Counted from the first letter of the stretch, positions 40,081 through 52,408 are shown. The stretch: DNA of 64,000 nucleotides from Siphonodentalium dalli (GCA_032622095.1 CP136061.1:90995845-91059844); one strand, 5' to 3'. Made by a program: numbers and translations. Notes: generated from the sequence alone by a model not told the origin.

Positions 40081-40980
40081 TTGTTCTTGTTTTTGAAAAA
40101 TAAATGATAAATTTCAACAAAATCGTTTTCACTGTAGGATCCCCACCAATTGATTCTGTTCGTGTCGATGTGTCATCTCTGGTCAGAATTATACAAACTT
40201 TAAATTAGTAATGAAAAAATGTCTAAGTCCATTTTCATTTTTTCGATCAGAAATGTCACATCGACACGAACAGAATCAATTGGTGGGGATCCTACAGTGA
40301 AAACGATTTTGTTGAAATTTATCATTTATTTTTCAAAAACAAGAACAAGAACAATGAACAATAATATATTATTATTCATCAATAATATTAACAAAGTACA
40401 ATAATTTATGTATAATAATATATTATTGTTCATTGTTCTTGTTCTTGTTTTTGAAAAATAAATGATAAATTTCAACAAAATCGTTTTCACTGTAGGATCC
40501 CCACCAATTGATTCTGTTCGTGTCGATGTGTCATCTCTGGTCAGAATTATACAAAAATTTAAATTAGTAATGAAAAAATGTCTAAGTCCATTTTCATTTT
40601 TTCGATCAGAAATGTCACATCGACACGAACAGAATCAATTGGTGGGGATCCTACAGTGAAAACGATTTTGTTGAAATTTATCATTTATTTTTCAAAAACA
40701 AGAACAAGAACAATGAACAATAATATATTATTATTCATCAATAATATTAACAAAGAACAATAATTTATGTATAATAATATATTATTGTTCATTGTTCTTG
40801 TTCTTGTTTTTGAAAAATAAATGATAAATTTCAACAAAATAGTTTTCACTGTAGGATCCCCACCAATTGATTCTGTTCGTGTCGATGTGTCATCTCTGGT
40901 CAGAATTATACAAAACTTTAAATTAGTAATGAAAAAATGTCTAAGTCCATTTTCATTTTTTCGATCAGAAATGTCACATC
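40080..40980. repeat. Subterminal 359-bp repeats, each a large palindrome
   Basis: About two and a half tandem copies, period 359 bp (compare 40,219, 40,578 and 40,937). Within each, ACTGTAGGATCCCCACCAAT and TCTGTTCGTGTCGATGTG are followed about 70 bp on by their complement, and AAGAACAAGAACAATGAACA is likewise mirrored. Each copy also includes AATGTCTAAGTCCATTTTCA, the inner part of the terminal inverted repeat. Present only at the right end. The short ORFs in it are by-products. Confidence 0.85.
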
Positions 40981-41136
40981 AATGACAGGAACATCTATCC
41001 TCAGGGGGGGGACTATGGCCCAGTACCCCCCAGACATGGGCACTGTGGCCCAGTACCCCCAGACATGGGCACTATGGCCCAGTACCCCCCAGACATGGGC
41101 ACTATGGCCCGGTATCCCCCCAGACATGGGCACTAT
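40937..41136 (-). repeat. Polinton right terminal inverted repeat with tip repeats
   Basis: Complement of the left terminal repeat, but the tip motif (TATGGCCCAGTACCCCCCAG + ACATGGGCAC) occurs four times with small variants, against once at the left. Ends GGGCACTAT next to TGAGGC. Confidence 0.9.
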
Positions 41137-41142
41137 TGAGGC
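41137..41142. repeat. Polinton target site duplication, right (TGAGGC)
   Basis: Matches 24,697-24,702. The sequence that follows (ACCATATGACACAAAGG) differs from what follows TGAGGC in the array copies, and instead resembles the start of the segment at 22,205. Confidence 0.8.
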
Positions 41143-41753
41143 ACCATATGACACAAAGGTAATATTTTATATAATGCTGACATATTTGAAAATAAATATT
41201 CACACCGTTCGAGAAGAGATATTCGTCTAATTCCAATGGGGTGATGACTAGTGTAAGGTCAACATGTCACCATTGGATCTCGTAATAACAATCATGACGT
41301 CACGTGATGTCAAATGATGTTTAGGGTGAGACCATTCACGCAAAACGTTGTCTTTCTTTTCTTATAAATCCCAAATGAAGACTATTATGCCCAGTAATTT
41401 TACAACATAGGAAACTACTGCCATTTAGCTACGTTTTAGTTTATTATTTGTCGCTGTTGGTCGTATTTGGTATCAAAGGAAGAAAAATCAACCTTCCCAC
41501 AAAAGCTAAGAGGCGCCGGGCTGTAGCATAAGGCACACATAACGCACGTTTACGTACTAAATTGCGAAATTATCGCGACGGCCGTTGATGGACTGCTAAG
41601 GCATTGTTTATTACATCGATTTAGATCTACAGACTCGAATATATAAGTACAAAATATTCATATTGAACCATGTTATTTTAGATTATTAAAGTGTATATAT
41701 GTCAAAAATGATCCGTCAGATATGGCTTCGTTTATCAAATGCACAATACTAAC

Positions 41754-41858
41754 TTGTGTCACAACCAGTTTCAGGTGAACTCCATCCTTCAGAACAGCTG
41801 CAATTCCCTGTGACAGCATCACACCAGCCGTGACCGCAATCAACTCCATCACATACAT
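41754..41858 (-). CDS. EGF-like exon, array copy 1
   Basis: Same 105-bp phase 1-1 exon as at 24,421-24,525 (VCDGVDCGHGWCDAVTGNCS...). One substitution changes CTTCACAACAG to CTTCAGAACAG, which turns the extra Cys of CSCC into Ser (CSCSEGW): this copy therefore has the usual six cysteines. Acceptor is TTGTACAG instead of TTATTACAG. Confidence 0.85.
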
Positions 41859-42309
41859 CTGTACAATAATCAATATCATCCTTGGTATAACCAAAGTAGT
41901 TACTCAGAATGAATTTTCAATACGATCAAACCAATAATGACATAGTGCAAGAACCTTTCACATATGATACTTGGCGAAGTGTATAACTTTATTTGTGGTC
42001 TGAAATGTCGAATTTATGCTGTTTGAGGCATGAAATTAATAACTTTTTAAACATTTTGAAAGTTTTGTGAATAACATACCATACACACCCTCGACGTCAC
42101 GGTCTAGCATTAGTGGCAGGGATAACTTGATATAACTTCGTTTTAAAATATACCAATACATGTTTCCATGACGTCTAATTATTTGTGCAAAGAAAACTAG
42201 CCCTGAATGTTTTATTCTAGACTTATAGTCAAGGAAAATATGGACATAGGTGTCGCATCGAGAGAGAATTTATTATACCTATATTTTTCGCTATTTTTAG
42301 TCGCGTCCT

Positions 42310-42610
42310 TTTCGTGATCAACAATACTAGAGGACCGCGAGCGAGAAGTTTTAGTGGTGAAAGCAGTCAGGCACTACAGTACCACCAAGACGAAGCAGCC
42401 TCATCGCAGCGATCGGTCCACTCAAAATTGCCGCGACTCGCCGCACGCCGACATCTAAACGCGGCGATGTCGCGGCGATGTTGAGTAGAAACGATTAGTA
42501 TCCAATGACCATCACTACTTTCGTCGCAGCGGATCGCCCGGATTTCGTCGCGAATGCTACTAACGCGTCACATGGACTCGGGATACCCCTGCGGATGTTA
42601 TAACACCGTT
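42310..42610. other. CpG-rich stretch of the repeat unit (copy 1)
   Basis: Dense CG dinucleotides in otherwise AT-rich DNA, with repeated GCGGCGATGTCGCGGCGATG-type phrases that are partly self-complementary. Equivalents: about 46,380-46,625, 50,370-50,615, 54,790-55,035, 59,215-59,460. It could be a CpG island or part of an old transposon; no gene is recognised. Confidence 0.55.
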
Positions 42611-42775
42611 TTCCTGTTTATTTTGATTGAAAACAATGTTTTAGTAAAGTTGTAAAGTTACACATTATAACGGATTTCTGTACATGATAACACCATTTAT
42701 ACATAGTGTGCTTTAATTGCAAATAAAAAACACACAATAATGCAAATTAGCAAACACCACAGTTCGCGGTTGTTA

Positions 42776-43140
42776 TGAAATAGTGGGGTTTATAAAAACA
42801 GTGTTTTCGGAAATTAATAGAGAGCAGTGAGAGATTCTCTGCACGTTGAGTTCTTCATAGTTCTATGTTTACTGGTAACAGCTGAGCGGTCAATAACAGA
42901 AAATTATGCCCTCGAGGGCAATAAGTGATTTGCGGCCCGCCATTGTGACGCACTCTCAGCCAATCAGAAGATAGGGAAATTGGAATAAGGATAGCAATGT
43001 GATTTGTCACGTGGCAGGAAATGGGCCAATCAGAAGTGTGGAAAATAGGGAGGAGGGTAACAAACCTCTTGGTCCAGGATTGACTCGATTATGGAGCCTT
43101 TATTCAGCGTCAGGGGATTGCGACCCATCTGTGCGATAGG
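42776..43140 (+). promoter_or_regulatory. TATA/CCAAT-bearing segment of the repeat unit (copy 1)
   Basis: TTTATAAAAAC is followed within 300 bp by two GCCAATCAGAAG motifs. In copies 2, 3 and 4 the same place holds an open 104-codon frame (46,887, 50,872, 55,297; MRDSLHVEFFIVLCLLVTAE...), but copies 1 and 5 carry small differences (AACAGAAAA for AACTGAGAAAA) that break it, so I do not call a gene. It may be a retroelement LTR or promoter; unproven. Confidence 0.4.
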
Positions 43141-43465
43141 AACATGTGACACCTTTGCACACATTTTGATCATTTGAACTTTTTAATTTGAATTAAATTG
43201 AAAACGGACACAAATTTATTTAAATTTAAAATGTGATATCTTACTCAATTTAACAGCACATTTTTTCAATTTTGTTTCAATTTCTCTTATTTTCAAATAA
43301 ACATTTTTTTAAAACCGAACGCCGTTATACCATCCGTCTGGTTGTCCCGAGTCACCAACCTAATTTGGTTGAGATCAGTCAAGGGGTATGGGGGAAAAGT
43401 TGCGAACAGACAAACTTACATCCAGATAGACAGCTACTATACCCTTTAATATATACATATATATA

Positions 43466-43920
43466 CTAACCTCGATTTATCAGCGACTAACCACCGGGGC
43501 ATATTAACCCCGATTTATCACTGACTAAAGCACCGGGGCCTACTAACCCAGATTTATCACCGACTAACCACCGGGGCCTACTAACCCTGATGTATCACAT
43601 ACTAAAACACCGGGGCCTACTAACCCAGATTTATCACCGACTAACCACCGGGGCCTACTAACCCTGATGTATCACATACTAAAACACCGGGGCCTACTAA
43701 CACCGATTTATCACCGACTAACCACCGGGGCCTACTAACCCCGATTTATCACATACTAAACCACCGGGGCCTACTAACCCCGATTTATCACCGACTAACC
43801 ACCGGGCCTACTAACCCCGATTTATCACCGACTAACCACCGGGGCCTGCTAACCCGATTTATCACCGACTAACCACCGAGCTTACTAAGCCCGATTTATC
43901 ACCGACAAACCACCGATATA
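43466..43920. repeat. 38-bp minisatellite (copy 1, longest)
   Basis: Unit about CTACTAACCCCGATTTATCA + CCGACTAACCACCGGGGC, repeated roughly 11-12 times with TCACATACTAAAACACC variants every second unit. Corresponding arrays: 47,538-47,913, 51,520-51,900, 55,947-56,327 and 60,369-60,747. Copy 1 has two extra units. The 128-codon frames across arrays 3 and 5 (PTNPDV..., LTPIYHRLTT) are minisatellite translation only. Confidence 0.9.
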
Positions 43921-44435
43921 CATGTAAGTACACCAAATTTTCGAGTTTGCGGGTAAAGCATCTTGCAGAAAATCTATCACAAAGTGATGACCAGCACGTG
44001 GAAATCGTGATGAGAGACATGCCCTTTGTCAGATATAATTAAACCCAGAATGAGATCGGATTAATGGTCCATGAGTGATTCTTGTTTTTCAATGAGTAAA
44101 TCCAATGAGCACGCACGCATTCGCGATAATTTATGGCATTTCAATAACCATTATATCGGTCTGTCTTTTTGTTCGATTGGTGAGAGGGTAGATTGACTGC
44201 ATGCTCATATCACCGAATCGATTTGTCAACTAGCTGGCAACTGAACGACAAAAATTCCCCCCTTAGATCCGGTTTGGCTGGACCACCAATGTAGATTTAA
44301 ACCAGGTTTAAACTCGGAGGTTTAAACCGGAGATGACGAATCCGGCCAAAGTGTTAACAAACATGTTATCTGTTCCTATGGATAATAAAAAACGTCGCGC
44401 GGTGGGCTGTATGTATATATACATATAAACCACAG

Positions 44436-45107
44436 ATGATTCACTTACCCGGCAAAGATAATATATTTGCAGATTATATATCAAGACCTGCTGATGATGA
44501 AAATACTGGTATGTCTGAAGTACCAGAGCAATCAGATGTGACAGGACCTGAACATGACGTTCCAATGGATGTTGACATAATTTAATTGATACATCAAAAT
44601 TAATAACAAAACAATATGCAAATTGTCATATAGACAAAATTCTACATCAATAACAGGAATCCATTCAATTGGAGGGTTTTGACATCAAAGCAGAGCAAGC
44701 AATTTACATGGTAGCTATTTATATCGTTCACAAAAATTTAATTTCACAAACGCCGAAACAAAGAGCCCACAAATATATTGTAACAAATGATGTTCTTTAT
44801 TTCATCCGTAATCACGATGAAGATCCAGATATACGTCTATTTATTCCCGCAAATATTCGACTCAAACAACACCACGACCTAGCCGGCCATTTTTCAGCAG
44901 TTAAAACTTTTGCAACTGCAAAAATTAAATATTATTGACCAAATATATATACATAATTATTGTGAAGCTTGTACGATTTATAAAATGGGAAATTTATCAC
45001 AGAAAAAAGCTCCAATACAGGATATGGATAGACCACCATTTCCTTTTGCGACCATAAGTGCCGATATACAAGGACTTTTTGAACAGATACATAGAATAAA
45101 GCATTAA
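44436..45107 (+). pseudogene. Ty3/Gypsy pol fragment (RNase H end and integrase zinc domain), copy 1
   Basis: First piece (44,436-44,585) encodes HLPGKDNIFADYISRPADDE, the RNase H end of a Gypsy-type pol (PGK.N..AD.LSR). The second (44,669-44,938) reads NDVLYFIRNHDEDPDIRLFI, QHHDLAGHFSAVKTFATAKI, KYYWP..., and the next frame YCEACTIYKMGNLS: the HHCC zinc-binding module of Gypsy integrase. Frames are broken by stops and a shift, and the DDE core is missing. The fragment is on the strand opposite to the EGF exon. Confidence 0.85.
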
Positions 45108-45356
45108 AATTATGTATTACACTCCTTTGCGCGATTTTCATTGAAAACGCCGTTAATTAAAAATGGTAATGTCACCAGTGAATTATACCATTTCTCGTTA
45201 CATCATTGACGTTACGTTGCTTACTGATCATGACTGAAATTTCGTATGTTAATATTTCTCCACATCGGGACTTTCAACAATTAATTATGTGTGTCTTAAT
45301 CATATTTGGCGAACCAAATTGATGCAGAAGTGTAATAAATAGAGTAACAAATTAGT

Positions 45357-45484
45357 TCCGAGAATTACTTTAAATAATTCACGAGAGGCGAGAGACGTTT
45401 AGGTAAGAAACTTATGCGCTAACGCGCACTTGTTTCTTACCGACGTCTCTCGCCTCTCGTGAATTATTTAACGTAATTCTCGGA
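45357..45484. repeat. Fold-back element of the repeat unit (copy 1)
   Basis: CCGAGAATTACTTTAAATAA, TTCACGAGAGGCGAGAGACG and GGTAAGAAAC are mirrored by GTTTCTTACC, CGTCTCTCGCCTCTCGTGAA and TTATTTAACGTAATTCTCGG around a GCGCTAACGCGC core. About 128 bp; probably a hairpin MITE. Equivalents at 49,351-49,478, 53,767-53,894, 58,192-58,319 and 62,184-62,311; the last one ends the array. Confidence 0.85.
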
Positions 45485-45797
45485 AATTCTCGTAATTCTG
45501 TTGGTCGTATTTGGTATCAAAGGAAGAAAAATCAACCTTCCCACAAAAGCTAAGAGGCGCCGGGCTGTAGCATAAGGCACACATAATGCACGTTTACGTA
45601 CTAAATTGCAAAATTATCGCGACGGCCGTTGATGGACTGCTAAGGCATTGTTTATTGCATCGATTTAGACCTACAGACTCGAATATATAAGTACAAAATA
45701 TTCATATTGAACCATGTTATTTTAGATTATTAAAGTGTATATATGTCAAAAATGATCCGTCAGATATGGCTTCGTTTATCAAATGCACAATACTAAC

Positions 45798-45902
45798 TTG
45801 TGTCACAACCAGTTTCAGGTGAACTCCATCCTTCACAACAGCTGCAATTCCCTGTGACAGCATCACACCAGCCGTGTCCGCAATCAACTCCATCACATAC
45901 AT
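45798..45902 (-). CDS. EGF-like exon, array copy 2
   Basis: Phase 1-1, acceptor TTATTACAG, donor GTTAGT. Encodes CGHGWCDAVTGNCSCCEGWS. Its GGACACGGC codons agree with copy 0, whereas copies 1, 3, 4 and 5 have GGTCACGGC (silent). Confidence 0.85.
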
Positions 45903-48429
45903 CTGTAATAATCAATATCATCCTTGGTATAAACAAAGTAGTTGTTTTAATACTCAGAACGAATTTTCAATACGATCAAACCAATAATGACATAGTGCAA
46001 GAACCTTTCACATATGATACTTGGCGAAGTGTATAACCTTATTTGTGGTCTGAAATGTCCAACTGATGCTGTTTGAGGCATGAAATTAATAACTTTTTAA
46101 ACATTTTGAAAGTTTTGTGAATAACATCCCGCACGCACCCTCGAAGTCACGGTCTAGCATTAGTGGCAGGGATAACTTAATATAACTTCGTTTTAAAATA
46201 TACCAATAGAAATGTTTCCATGACGTCTAATTATTTGGTCAAAGAAAACTAGCCCTGAATGTTTTATTCTAGACTTTTCGTCAAGGAAAATATGGACATA
46301 GGTGTCGCATCGAGAGAGAATTTATTATACCTATATTTTTCGCTATTTTTAGTCGCGTCCTTTTCGTGATCAACCATACTAGAGGACCGCGAGCGAGAAG
46401 TTTTAGTGGTGAAAGCAGTCAGGCACTACAGTACCACCAAGACGAAGCAGCCTCATCGCAGCGATCGGTCCACTCAAAATTGCCGCGACTCGCCGCACGC
46501 CGACATCTAAACGCGGCGATGTCGCGGCGATGTTGAGTAGAAACGATTAGTATCCAATGACCATCACTACTTTCGTCGCAGCGGATCGCCCGGATTTCGT
46601 CGCGAATGCTACTAACGCGTCACATGGACTCGGGATACCCCTGCGGATGTTATAACACCGTTTTCCTGTTTATTTTGATTGAAAACAATGTTTTAGTAAA
46701 GTTGTAAAGTTGTAAAGTTACACATTATAACGGATTTCTGTACATGATAACACCATTTATACATAGTGTGCTTTAATTGCAAATAAAAAACACACAATAA
46801 TGCAAATTAGCAAACACCACAGTTCGCGGTTGTTATGAAACAGTGGGGTTTATAAAAACAGTGTTTTCGGAAATTAATAGAGAGCAGTGAGAGATTCTCT
46901 GCACGTTGAGTTCTTCATAGTTCTATGTTTACTGGTAACAGCTGAGCGGTCAATAACTGAGAAAATTATGCCCTCGAGGGCAATAAGTGACTTGCGGCCC
47001 GCCATTGTGACGCACTCTCAGCCAATCAGAAGAGAGGGAAATTGGAATAAGGATAGCAATGTGATTTGTCACGTGGCAGGAAATGGGCCAATCAGAAGTG
47101 TGGAAAATAGGGAGGAGGGTAACAAACCTCTTGGTCCAGGATTGACTCGATTATGGAGCCTTTATTCAGCGTCAGGGGATTGCGACCCATCTGTGCGATA
47201 GGAACATGTGACACCTTTGAACACATTTTGATCATTTGAACTTTTTAATTTGAAAAAGATTTTAATTAAATTTAAAACGGACACAAATTTATTTAAATTT
47301 AAAATGTGATATCTTACTCAATTTAACAGCACATTTTTTCAATTTTGTTTCAATTTCTCTTATTTTCAAATAAACATTTTTTAAAACCGAACGCCGTTAT
47401 ACCATCCGTCTGGTTGTCCCGAGTCACCAACCTAATTTGGTTGAGATCAGTCAAGGGGTATGGGGAAAAAGTTGCGAACAGACAAACTTACATCCAGATA
47501 GACAGCTCCTATACCCTTTAATATATACATATATATACTAACCTCGATTTATCAGCGACTAACCACCGGGGCATATTAACCCCGATTTATCACTGACTAA
47601 AGCACCGGGGCCTACTAACCCAGATTTATCACCGACTAACCACCGGGGCCTACTAACCCTGATGTATCACATACTAAAACACCGGGGCCTACTAACACCG
47701 ATTTATCACCGACTAACCACCGGGGCCTACTAACCCCGATTTATCACATACTAAACCACGGGGCCTACTAACCCCGATTTATTACCGACTAACCACCGGG
47801 CCTACTAACCCCGATTTATCACCGACTAACCACCGGGGCCTGCTAACCCCGATTTATCACCGACTAACCTCCGAGCTTACTAACCCCGATTTATCACCGA
47901 CTAACCACCGATATACATGTAAGTATACCAAATTTTCGAGTTTGCGGGTAAAGCATCTTGCAGAAAATCTATCACAAAGTGATGACCAGCACGTGGAAAT
48001 CGTGATGAGAGACATGCCCTTTGTCAGATAGAATTAAACCCAGAATGAGATCGGATTAATGGTCCATGAGTGATTCTTGTTTTTCAATGAGTAAATCCAA
48101 TGAGCACGCACGCATTCGCGATAATTTATGGCATTTCAATAACCATTATATCGGTCTGTCTTTTTGTTCGATTGGTGAGAGGGTAGATTGACTGCATGCT
48201 CATATCACCGAATCGATTTGTCATCTAGCTGGCAACTGAACGACAAAAATTCCCCCCTTAGATCCGGTTTGGCTAAACCACCAATGTAGATTAAACCAGG
48301 TTTAAACTCGGAGGTTTAAACCGGAGATGACGAATCCGGCCAAAGTGTTAACAAACATGTTATCTGTTCCTATGGATAATAAAAAACGTCGCGCGGTGGG
48401 CTGTATGTATATATACATATAAACCACAG

Positions 48430-49100
48430 ATGATTCACTTACCCGGCAAAGATAATATATTTGCAGATTATATATCAAGACCTGCTGATGATGAAAATAC
48501 TGGTATGTCTGAAGTACCAGAGCAATCAGATGTGACAGGACCTGAACATGACGTACCAATGGATGTTGACATAATTTAATTGATACATCAAAATTAATAA
48601 CAAAACAATATGCAAATTGTCATATAGACAAAATTCTACATCAATAACAGGAATCCATTCAATTGGAGGGTTTTGACATCAAAGCAGAGCAAGCAAATTA
48701 CATGGTAGCTATTGATATCGTTCAAAAATTTAATTTCACAAACGCCGAAACAAAGAGCCCACAAATATATTGTAACAAATGATGTTCTTTATTTCATCCG
48801 TAATCACGATGAAGATCCAGATATACGTCTATTTATTCCCGCAAATATTCGACTCAAACAACACCACGACCTAGCCGGCCATTTTTCAGCAGTTAAAACT
48901 TTTGCAACTGCAAAAATTAAATATTATTGACCAAATATATATACATAATTATTGTGAAGCTTGTACGATTTATAAAATGGGAAATTTATCACAGAAAAAA
49001 CGCTCCAATACATGATATGGATAGACCACCATTTCTTTTTGCGACCATAAGTGCCGATATACAAGGACTTTTTGAACAGATACATAGAATAAAGCATTAA
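48430..49100 (+). pseudogene. Ty3/Gypsy pol fragment, copy 2
   Basis: As at 44,436, but the segment before the zinc domain reads CAAAAATTTAATTTC, lacking two bases found in copy 1, and an extra C in AAAAAACGCTCC shifts the last frame. Confidence 0.75.
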
Positions 49101-49790
49101 AATTATGTATTACACTCCTTTGCCCGATTTCCATTGAAAACGCCGTTAATTAAAAATGGTAATGTCACCAGTGAATTATACCATTTCTCGTTACATCATT
49201 GACGTTACGTTGCTTACTGATCATGACTGAAATTTCGTATGTTAATATTTCTCCACATCGGGACTTTCATCAATTAATTATGTGTGTCTTAATCATATTT
49301 GGCGAACCAAATTGATGCAGAAGTGTAATAAATAGAGTAACAAATTAGTTCCGAGAATTACTTTAAATAATTCACGAGAGGCGAGAGACGTTTAGGTCAG
49401 AAACTTATGCGCTAACGCGCACTTGTTTCTTACCGACGTCTCTCGCCTCTCGTGAATTATTTAACGTAATTCTCGGAAATTCTCGTAATTCTGTTGGTCG
49501 TATTTGGTATCAAAGGAAGAAAAATCAACCTTCCCACAAAAGCTAAGAGGCGCCGGGCTGTAGCATAAGGCACACATAACGTACGTTTACGTACTAAATT
49601 GCAAAATTATCGCGACGGCCGTTGATGGACTGCTAAGGCATTGTTTATTACATCGATTTAGATCTACAGACTCGAATATATAAGTACAAAATATTCATAT
49701 TGAACCATGTTATTTTAGATTATTAAAGTGTATATATGTCAAAAATGATCCGTCAGATATGGCTTCGTTTATCAAATGCACAATACTAAC

Positions 49791-49895
49791 TTGTGTCACA
49801 ACCAGTTTCAGGTGAACTCCATCCTTCACAACAGCTGCAATTCCCTGTGACAGCATCACACCAGCCGTGACCGCAATCAACTCCATCACATACAT
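49791..49895 (-). CDS. EGF-like exon, array copy 3
   Basis: Phase 1-1 exon with intact splice sites, predicted peptide identical to copies 0, 2 and 4 (VCDGVDCGHGWCDAVTGNCS, then CCEGWSSPETGCDT). Confidence 0.85.
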
Positions 49896-52408
49896 CTGTA
49901 ATAATCAATATCATCCTTGGTATAACCAAAGTAGTTGTTTTAATACTCAGAACGAATTTTCAATACGATCAAACCAATAATGACATAGTGCAAGAACCTT
50001 TCACATATGATACTTGGCGAAGTGTATAACCTTATTTGTGGTCTGAAATGTCCAACTGATGCTGTTTGAGGCATGAAATTAATAACTTTTTAAACATTTT
50101 GAAAGTTTTGTGAATAACATCCCGCACGCACCCTCGAAGTCACGGTCTAGCATTAGTGGCAGGGATAACTTAATATAACTTCGTTTTAAAATATACCAAT
50201 AGATATGTTTCCATGACGTCTAATTATTTGGTCAAAGAAAACTAGCCCTGAATGTTTTATTCTAGACTTTTCGTCAAGGAAAATATGGACATAGGTGTCG
50301 CATCGAGAGAGAATTTATTATACCTATATTTGTCGCTATTTTTAGTCGCGTCCTTTTCGTGATCAACCATACTAGAGGACCGCGAGCGAGAAGTTTTAGT
50401 GGTGAAAGCAGTCAGGCACTACAGTACCACCAAGACGAAGCAGCCTCATCGCAGCGATCGGTCCACTCAAAATTGCCGCGACTCGCCACACGCCGACATC
50501 TAAACGCGGCGATGTCGCGGCGATGTTGAGTAGAAACGATTAGTATCCAATGACCATCACTACTTTCGTCGCAGCGGATCGCCCGGATTTCGTCGCGAAT
50601 GCTACTAACGCGTCACATGGACTCGGGATACCCCTGCGGATGTTATAACACCGTTTTCCTGTTTATTTTGATTGAAAACAATGTTTTAGTAAAGTTGTAA
50701 AGTTACACATTATAACGGATTTATGTACATGATAACACCATTTATACATAGTGTGCTTTAATTGCAAATAAACAACACACAATAATGCAAATTAGCAAAC
50801 ACCACAGTTCGCGGTTGTTATGAAACAGTGGGGTTTATAAAAACAGTGTTTTCGGAAATTATTAGAGAGCAGTGAGAGATTCTCTGCACGTTGAGTTCTT
50901 CATAGTTCTATGTTTACTGGTAACAGCTGAGCGGTCAATAACTGAGAACATTATGCCCTCGAGGGCAATAAGTGACTTGCGGCCCGCCATTGTGACACAA
51001 TCTCAGCCAATCAGAAGAGAGGGAAATTGGAATAAGGATAGCAATGTGATTTGTCACGTGGCAGGAAATGGGCCAATCAGAAGTGTGGAAAATAGGGAGG
51101 AGGGTAACAAACCTCTTGGTCCAGGATTGACTCGATTATGGAGCCTTTATTCAGCGTCAGGGGATTGCGACCCATCTGTGCGATAGGAACATGTGACACC
51201 TTTGCACACATTTTGATCATTTGAACTTTTTAATTTGAAAAAGATTTTAATTAAATTTAAAACGGACACAAATTTATTTAAATTTCAAATGTGATATCTT
51301 ACTCAATTTAACAGCACATTTTTTCAATTTTGTTTCAATTTCTCTTATTTTCAAATAAACATTTTTTAAAACCGAACGCCGTTATACCATCCGTCTGGTT
51401 GTCCCGAGTCACCAACCTAATTTGGTTGAGATCAGTCAAGGGGTATGGGGGAAAAGTTGCGAACAGACAAACTTACATCCAGATAGACAGCTCCTATACC
51501 CTTTAATATATACATATATATACTAACCTCGATTTATCAGCGACAAACCACCGGGGCATATTAACCCCGATTTATCACTGACTAAAGCACCGGGGCCTAC
51601 TAACCCAGATTTATCACCGACTAACCACCGGTGCCTACTAACCCTGATGTATCACATACTAAAACACCGGGGCCTACTAACACCGATTTATCACCGACTA
51701 ACCACCGGGGCCTACTAACCCCGATTTATCACATACTAAACCACCGGGGCCTACTAACCCCGATTTATCACCGACTAACCACCGGGCATACTAACCCCGA
51801 TTTATCACCGACTAACCACCGGGGCCTGCTAACCCCGATTTATCACCGACTAACCACCGAGCTTACTAACCCCGATTTATCACCGACTAACCACCGATAT
51901 ACATGTAAGTACACCAAATTTTCGAGTTTGCGGGTAAAGCATCTTGCAGAAAATCTATCACAAAGTGATGACCAGCACGTGGAAATCGTGATGAGAGACA
52001 TGCCCTTTGTCAGATAGAATTAAACCCAGAATGAGATCGGATTAATGGTCCATGAGTGATTCTTGTTTTTCAATGAGTAAATCCAATGAGCACGCACGCA
52101 TTCGCGATAATTTATGGCATTTCAATAACCATTATATCGGTCTGTCTTTTTGTTCGATTGGTGAGAGGGTAGATTGACTGCATGCTCATGTCACCGAATC
52201 GATTTGTCAACTAGCTGGCAACTGAACGACAAATATTCCCCCCTTAGATCCGGTTTGGCTGGACCACCAATGTAGATTTAAACCAGGTTTAAACTCGGAG
52301 GTTTAAACCGGAGATGACGAATCCGGCCAAAGTGTTAACAAACATGTTATCTGTTCCTATGGATAATAAAAAACGTCGCGCGGTGGGCTGTATGTATATA
52401 TACATATA

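Larger units (their letters stand above)
24703..41136 (+). mobile_element. Polinton (Maverick / adintovirus-like) element, 16.4 kb
   Basis: Complete element with terminal inverted repeats, 6-bp target duplication and the full Polinton gene set in one direction: protein-primed PolB, packaging ATPase, small conserved proteins, retrovirus-type integrase with chromodomain, minor capsid, protein VI-like, double jelly-roll major capsid, a CxxC/H protein and an adenain-type protease. The left third adds four small genes in two divergent pairs plus one minus-strand gene. Polintons are self-synthesising DNA transposons and probably integrated viruses. At least seven in-frame stops and several frameshifts show that this copy is not functional as written, though its lesions are few. 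It lies antisense inside an intron of the host EGF/NIDO gene. Confidence 0.95.

Noticed and set aside
41000-41136. CRISPR-like or telomere-like short repeat
   Set aside because: The 31-33-bp repeats have no spacers and coincide with the Polinton terminus.
24423-46036. Plus-strand frames MSQPVSGELHPSQQ...
   Set aside because: They are the antisense of the EGF exon and flanking intron; the minus strand has the Cys pattern and splice sites.
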